From Collinsella sp. (lineage in GTDB: Bacteria; Actinomycetota; Coriobacteriia; Coriobacteriales; Coriobacteriaceae), in the NCBI GenBank assembly GCA_019413955.1, contig DXMX01000025.1, forward strand, positions 13,656-23,369: a stretch of DNA of 9,714 nt. Reading direction: 5' to 3'. Below the pieces are notes generated by a model. The model saw only the letters and a program-made list of their open reading frames with translations. It ran no database searches and was not told the DNA's origin. Of the stretch, positions 6,421 to 9,714 are shown piece after piece (position 1 is the stretch's first letter; the number at the start of each line of letters is the position of its first letter). A program made the translations under genes and the position numbers.

Positions 6421-7205
6421 TTGGCTCAGGGGTTCCGTCTTGTTCTTCAGCGCAGTATTGTGGGACAGATTTGCTGAGATTGGCGCCTTACACCGCAGAG
6501 CGCACGGAAGGCTCTCGATTTGTGTTCTGGCCCCAGAATACAGGGCCTGATACTTACCAACTGTGGCATGGATGTAACATCTGTAGAAATCAACCCTTTT
6601 GTTGTCGACCTTTGTAAGAAAAACACTGCCATCAACTCTTTGGATGACGAAACTAGGGTGCTTGAGGGGAGCCTTTACTCCCCTCTGAGAGATGACTCAT
6701 GTTTTTCGCTTGTCGTTGTGAATCCTCCGTTACTGCCGATTCCGGATGAGATTCCTTATCCCTTCGTTTGAGATGGAGGACAATCGGGTCTGGATAAAAC
6801 ACTTCGTATTCTTAAGGGTGGCGATACGCATTTAGAGAAAAACGGTAAATACTGCTAATAGGGGTGACGACGATGGTGCAGGGGCGACCCGCGATGCTCT
6901 CATCAATACGTCGGATACTTGGGAAATCAGGTCTAGATGCATGTATGATGATGCTGTGTGGCTATTCAATTAATCCGCGTTCCGAATGGGTGCAGGGTAT
7001 AGCTGCGACATCGTATGCTTTTGACCCGGCGCGATACTCAGATATTTCTTAGGCGGTTGACGAAGTTTATACGCACTATGCCGCGCAAGGCGTTTCGGAA
7101 GTTTGCACATCTACGTTACGGGCTTAGGTTTCTTCAAGCGAGCAGGCCGGTTGCGTTATTTCGAGCGATTTTTCTAGTCTAGACGACAAAAGGCAAAGGA
7201 TTTGA
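6421..7205 (+). pseudogene. Degraded class I SAM-dependent methyltransferase
   Basis: Two frames together make one recognisable methyltransferase. From 6478 one frame reads WRLTPQSARKALDLCSGPRIQGL, with the SAM-binding motif I; then MDVTSVEINPFVVDLC (motif II); then VVVNPPLLPIPDEIPYPF, with the NPP motif of HemK/PrmC-like and other small-domain methyltransferases; then DGGQSGLDKTLRIL. After the segment KNGKY near 6850 the sense continues one base out of phase as LLIGVTTMVQ..., then SEWVQGIAATSYAFDPARY and YTHYAAQGVSEVCTSTLRA. Disruptions are TGA 6475-6477, TGA 6769-6771, a likely one-base loss near 6850, TAG 7050-7052 and TAG 7125-7127. The mixture of stop types and the shift argue for decay, not recoding. 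The 5' limit is uncertain: the part from about 6421 (QGFRLVLQRSIVGQI) fits only loosely. The target molecule is unknown. Confidence 0.75.
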
Positions 7206-7251
7206 TGGGTATAAAACGCGGACGTTTGTGGGCGGATGCTCAAATCTATTG

Positions 7252-7297
7252 TGGCAATCGGGCGGTTGAAAAAGATATTTCAACCGCCCGATTGCCA
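7252..7297. repeat. Perfect 20-bp inverted repeat with 6-base loop
   Basis: Bases 7252-7271 and 7278-7297 are exact reverse complements around AAGATA. As RNA this is a very stable hairpin containing the arm core CGGGCGGTTGAAA. Neither strand has a T-run after it, so it is not a normal intrinsic terminator. It lies between the pseudogene and the ABC transporter. The rest of the gap 7206-7442 holds no convincing gene. Confidence 0.85.
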
Positions 7298-7442
7298 GGT
7301 TCGTCGGAGGAGATGTCCGATTCCGACTCTCTTGTAGGAAGAGCTTGAGATCGTATTGGCCCAAGGCAATCTTAAAGCAGTCTCATTGGCAAATCTTCGC
7401 TCCTGTTGTGTTGAGGTGTAAGGTATCAGTGATTGATGTTTT

Positions 7443-9095
7443 GTGGCGGGTAGATTGGGGCCTTCCTTGATTCGATGCGTTCTCTCGAGGTTCATCAGAG
7501 CAAAAGGGGCTTTCGTCTTCATTGCTATCACGGTGATTGGAACCGCTCTCTCCTATGCCATGCCATACGTGAACGGGAAATTCTTAGATTTTCTTCTCGG
7601 TAACCGCAGCGAAAGAGACGCCGTACTCTTCGCGCTCCTGGTTGCGTCAATAGGAGTTTTCTCCACCCTCTTTACTTATTTTGCAGGAACACTTTCCATT
7701 CGCATAACCACGAGACTTTCCTTTGATCTTCTCAGGGAGGCCGTCTTGCGTTTTGAAAGAGACGATTACTTGGTGAGTCGGACCATCGATCCAGCCTATA
7801 CAACGCAACGGATTATTTCCGACTCCAGCGTGGTCTCATCCTTCGTTTTGGCGAATTTTATCAGTGCGCCGCTGTCCATTGTAGCCATTCCCATCGTATT
7901 GCTTATCATATGGTCAATTGATTCAACTCTCGCGGTGTTTTCCATCATTCTCCTCATCGTGTATTTCTGTGTAATTACTGGGTTGAGGAAACTTTTGTAT
8001 AGGGTCACGTATGAGAAGAAAGAGGCGGACAGCGCCTTTTACGCCGCAATTGCATCGCAGCTTAATCAGATTCTCAACATTCAACTGACATCTTCGTACG
8101 GCAAGAGCGAACAAGCGCTCGACGCTGGGTTTAAGAGCTATTTTCCCAAAGTTTTGCGCTCCGGAAAGCTATCATATTCTCTGACATCGCTCGATGGTCT
8201 TTTCGCAGCGTTGTTTCAAGCGGTGATACTTGTTGTTTCCGGAGTACGAATCATTAACGGAACTATGTCAATAGGCGAGTACACTATCATCGGTACATAC
8301 TTCGCGGTTCTCTTTAAGACTTTGAAAAGTATGATGTCATTGTTCAAATCCTATCAAGATGCCAAAGCATCATGGGATAGGACGGCTATCGCGACGAGAG
8401 AAAAGGAGAGATCGGGGTGGAATCGGACCGATTTAGCTAAACTCGATGAAATAAATGACATTTCGGTATCTGATTTGGAATTCTCGGTTGCCCTTCCAGA
8501 CGGATCTGTCCGAGAGGTCCTCGGCGGGTTTTCTTTCAAGTTTTCCGGTCCTGGTACATATTGCATAGTTGGGGAAAACGGAAGAGGCAAGACGTCACTT
8601 CTTTACTTGATGCTCGGGCTATACTCATCGAAAGGCAAAGTAAAATACAACGGCGTGCCAATCGAAGAATGCGACTTGGATTACATACGTGCGAGAGAGA
8701 TATCGTGCTGCCCACAGTCGTGCTTCGCGCCGGACGAAACGGTGAAAGAGCTGTTAGAGTATTTCGACACGCCCTTTTCTTCCTATCACCGGGGTGTAGA
8801 TGGCCTACTTTCGCTGGAAAACAGCGTGAAGGAGTTGCTCGGGAAACGTTGCTCCGCGCTTTCGGGCGGTGAGCTGCGCCGAGTGTACTTATGGTCGGCG
8901 ATTTCACGCAAGTCGTCAGTTTTGGTACTCGACGAGCCCACGACTGGGTTAGACGCTGTAAGCCGCGCCGAGCTTGCGGCCTATGTTAAGCGCAACAAGC
9001 AAAGCCAGCTGATCATCGTTGTCTCTCACGATGACGAGATGGTCGGCGCGGTAGAAGGGGTAGTGGATTTAGGCAGCATGTACCAGGGTAAATGA
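7443..9095 (+). CDS. ABC half-transporter, fused membrane and ATPase domains (exporter type)
   Basis: 550 residues, normal for an exporter half-transporter acting as a dimer in the cytoplasmic membrane. Six hydrophobic segments are seen at about 23-42, 60-82, 137-157, 160-180, 252-271 and 277-297. The ATPase domain has Walker A GENGRGKT (377-384), Q-loop Q425, signature LSGGE (473-477), Walker B VLVLDEP (493-499) and switch H529, so it should be active. There is no N-terminal C39 peptidase. The substrate is unknown; similar proteins export peptides, lipids or drugs. The start is uncertain: GTG 7443 has no good ribosome site, a stop lies just upstream at 7434-7436, and TTG 7455 or 7467 are alternatives. 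Codons are more AT-rich than in recR or the kinase, which suggests transfer. No partner half-transporter or peptide gene is seen nearby. Confidence 0.88.
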   Translation: MAGRLGPSLIRCVLSRFIRAKGAFVFIAITVIGTALSYAMPYVNGKFLDFLLGNRSERDAVLFALLVASIGVFSTLFTYFAGTLSIRITTRLSFDLLREAVLRFERDDYLVSRTIDPAYTTQRIISDSSVVSSFVLANFISAPLSIVAIPIVLLIIWSIDSTLAVFSIILLIVYFCVITGLRKLLYRVTYEKKEADSAFYAAIASQLNQILNIQLTSSYGKSEQALDAGFKSYFPKVLRSGKLSYSLTSLDGLFAALFQAVILVVSGVRIINGTMSIGEYTIIGTYFAVLFKTLKSMMSLFKSYQDAKASWDRTAIATREKERSGWNRTDLAKLDEINDISVSDLEFSVALPDGSVREVLGGFSFKFSGPGTYCIVGENGRGKTSLLYLMLGLYSSKGKVKYNGVPIEECDLDYIRAREISCCPQSCFAPDETVKELLEYFDTPFSSYHRGVDGLLSLENSVKELLGKRCSALSGGELRRVYLWSAISRKSSVLVLDEPTTGLDAVSRAELAAYVKRNKQSQLIIVVSHDDEMVGAVEGVVDLGSMYQGK

Positions 9096-9466
9096 TGACA
9101 AGTGTAGTGCTACCCAACTGGCAGAGATAACAAAAAGGCGATGCAGATGCACGTAGCATTCAGGCGGTTCGGACTCGGTGCCTTCACGCCATCGCAACGC
9201 TTTCAGATATAGTTCTCGTTCTCTTACTAAAGGAAACTTTAGTCTACGTCATCTTGTCGAGACAGAGGTGAAGCGAAGTGTTGTCGCGACGTATCTTATT
9301 CCAGGTGGCTCAGTATCAGCGTGAGAATCGCACCAAAGTGTACTTACGATTCTCGTGTCCCACGGACAACATGAGCTGAGCATTGAGGTTCCACCCTTTG
9401 CTGCAACTACACGGGGTTGGACGGCAATGAATATGCCGGGCCGCATACCACGCGCAGCGGGGGTCC
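9096..9466. other. Non-coding stretch with two hairpins
   Basis: No convincing gene on either strand. ACTAAAG (9226-9232) pairs with CTTTAGT (9237-9243) around a GAAA tetraloop, a stable GNRA-type hairpin. GAGAATCG (9323-9330) pairs with CGATTCTC (9347-9354) around 16 bases. GTCGCGAC near 9284-9291 is a perfect 8-bp palindrome. These may belong to the end of a decayed insertion element whose transposase fragment follows. Confidence 0.35.
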
Positions 9467-9592
9467 ATGTCCCAGTATGTTGCCTACAGCAGCCTCGATG
9501 TCCACGCACACATCATCTCTGCCTTCGCGTTCAATCCATTTGCCGGAGAGTGCGAGGGTTGCCAGGCCGTAGAATTCGAGCCGAACAAATGA
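9467..9592 (+). pseudogene. N-terminal fragment resembling an IS110-family transposase
   Basis: A 41-residue frame starting at ATG 9467, preceded by GGGGG at 9459-9463. It reads MSQYVAYSSLDVHAHIISAF and then AFNPFAGECEGCQAVEFEP before TGA 9590-9592. The pattern Y-V-x4-L-D-V-H-x2-I is like the start of IS110/IS1111 transposases, where this Asp is the first residue of the DEDD (RuvC-like) catalytic set. The rest of the transposase is absent; 9593-9714 shows nothing recognisable. DVHAHI also resembles a metal-binding motif of amidohydrolases, so the family is not certain. Either way it is a remnant. Confidence 0.4.
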
Positions 9593-9714
9593 AATGCGGT
9601 ATCAGCGCATAGGATTAAACTGACGATTGCTTTGCACTGAGAATACGCTTGGAAAGCCGCTATGGGTGGCAGGCCCGGGTTAAATAGAGAAGCCCGTCCG
9701 ATCACTTTCATGTG

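Noticed and set aside
6769..6771. TGA in the methyltransferase as selenocysteine or recoding
   Set aside because: The position is expected to be a small residue before DGG, there is no selenocysteine-type hairpin, and other stops and a frameshift interrupt the same gene.
7313..7348. Mini-gene MSDSDSLVGRA before the ABC transporter, as a possible leader or bacteriocin peptide
   Set aside because: The GGAGGAG touches the ATG with no spacing, so initiation is unlikely, and 11 residues show no peptide features.
7280..7531. Minus-strand 83-codon frame overlapping the ABC transporter start
   Set aside because: It starts inside the transporter gene and runs through the inverted repeat; no recognisable domain.
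9484..9711. Minus-strand 75-codon frame at the window end
   Set aside because: It overlaps the transposase-like fragment in antisense, has no family resemblance, and is cut close to the window edge.

Overview
The window reads as a chromosome segment of a high-GC, gut-type actinobacterium, most likely a Coriobacteriia member such as Collinsella. This rests on codon use and on the dnaX-ybaB-recR order. It is inference from sequence style, not a database result.

Region 1 (1-2474) is the recombination/replication block. The 3' end of a dnaX-like gene comes first. A small unrecognised gene (+) and an unrecognised membrane-anchored gene (-) follow, converging on each other. Next is a 340-base regulatory gap with a perfect palindrome, then ybaB/ebfC and recR, a palindrome-rich spacer and an intrinsic terminator.

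Region 2 (2478-6177) is a tight three-gene operon. It encodes an exported or membrane-anchored protein with a Ser/Gly linker, a Ser/Thr protein kinase with four C-terminal membrane segments, and an FHA-domain protein. The first two genes overlap by ATGA. The third starts three bases after the second stops, with its ribosome binding site inside the kinase gene. Together they look like a phospho-signalling unit: kinase in the membrane, FHA reader in the cytoplasm, and a surface partner. No phosphatase gene is in the window. The first gene has a strong Shine-Dalgarno site but no in-frame ATG behind it, and a terminator sits directly before it.

Region 3 (6177-9714) is accessory and decayed. A REP-like hairpin starts at the FHA stop codon. 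A class I methyltransferase pseudogene follows, with several stops and one clear frameshift, then a perfect 20-bp inverted repeat. After that comes an intact ABC half-transporter with AT-richer codon use than the genes to its left. The last 620 bases are mostly non-coding, with two hairpins and a 41-residue fragment resembling the N-terminus of an IS110-family transposase. This part looks like horizontally acquired DNA that is partly decaying.
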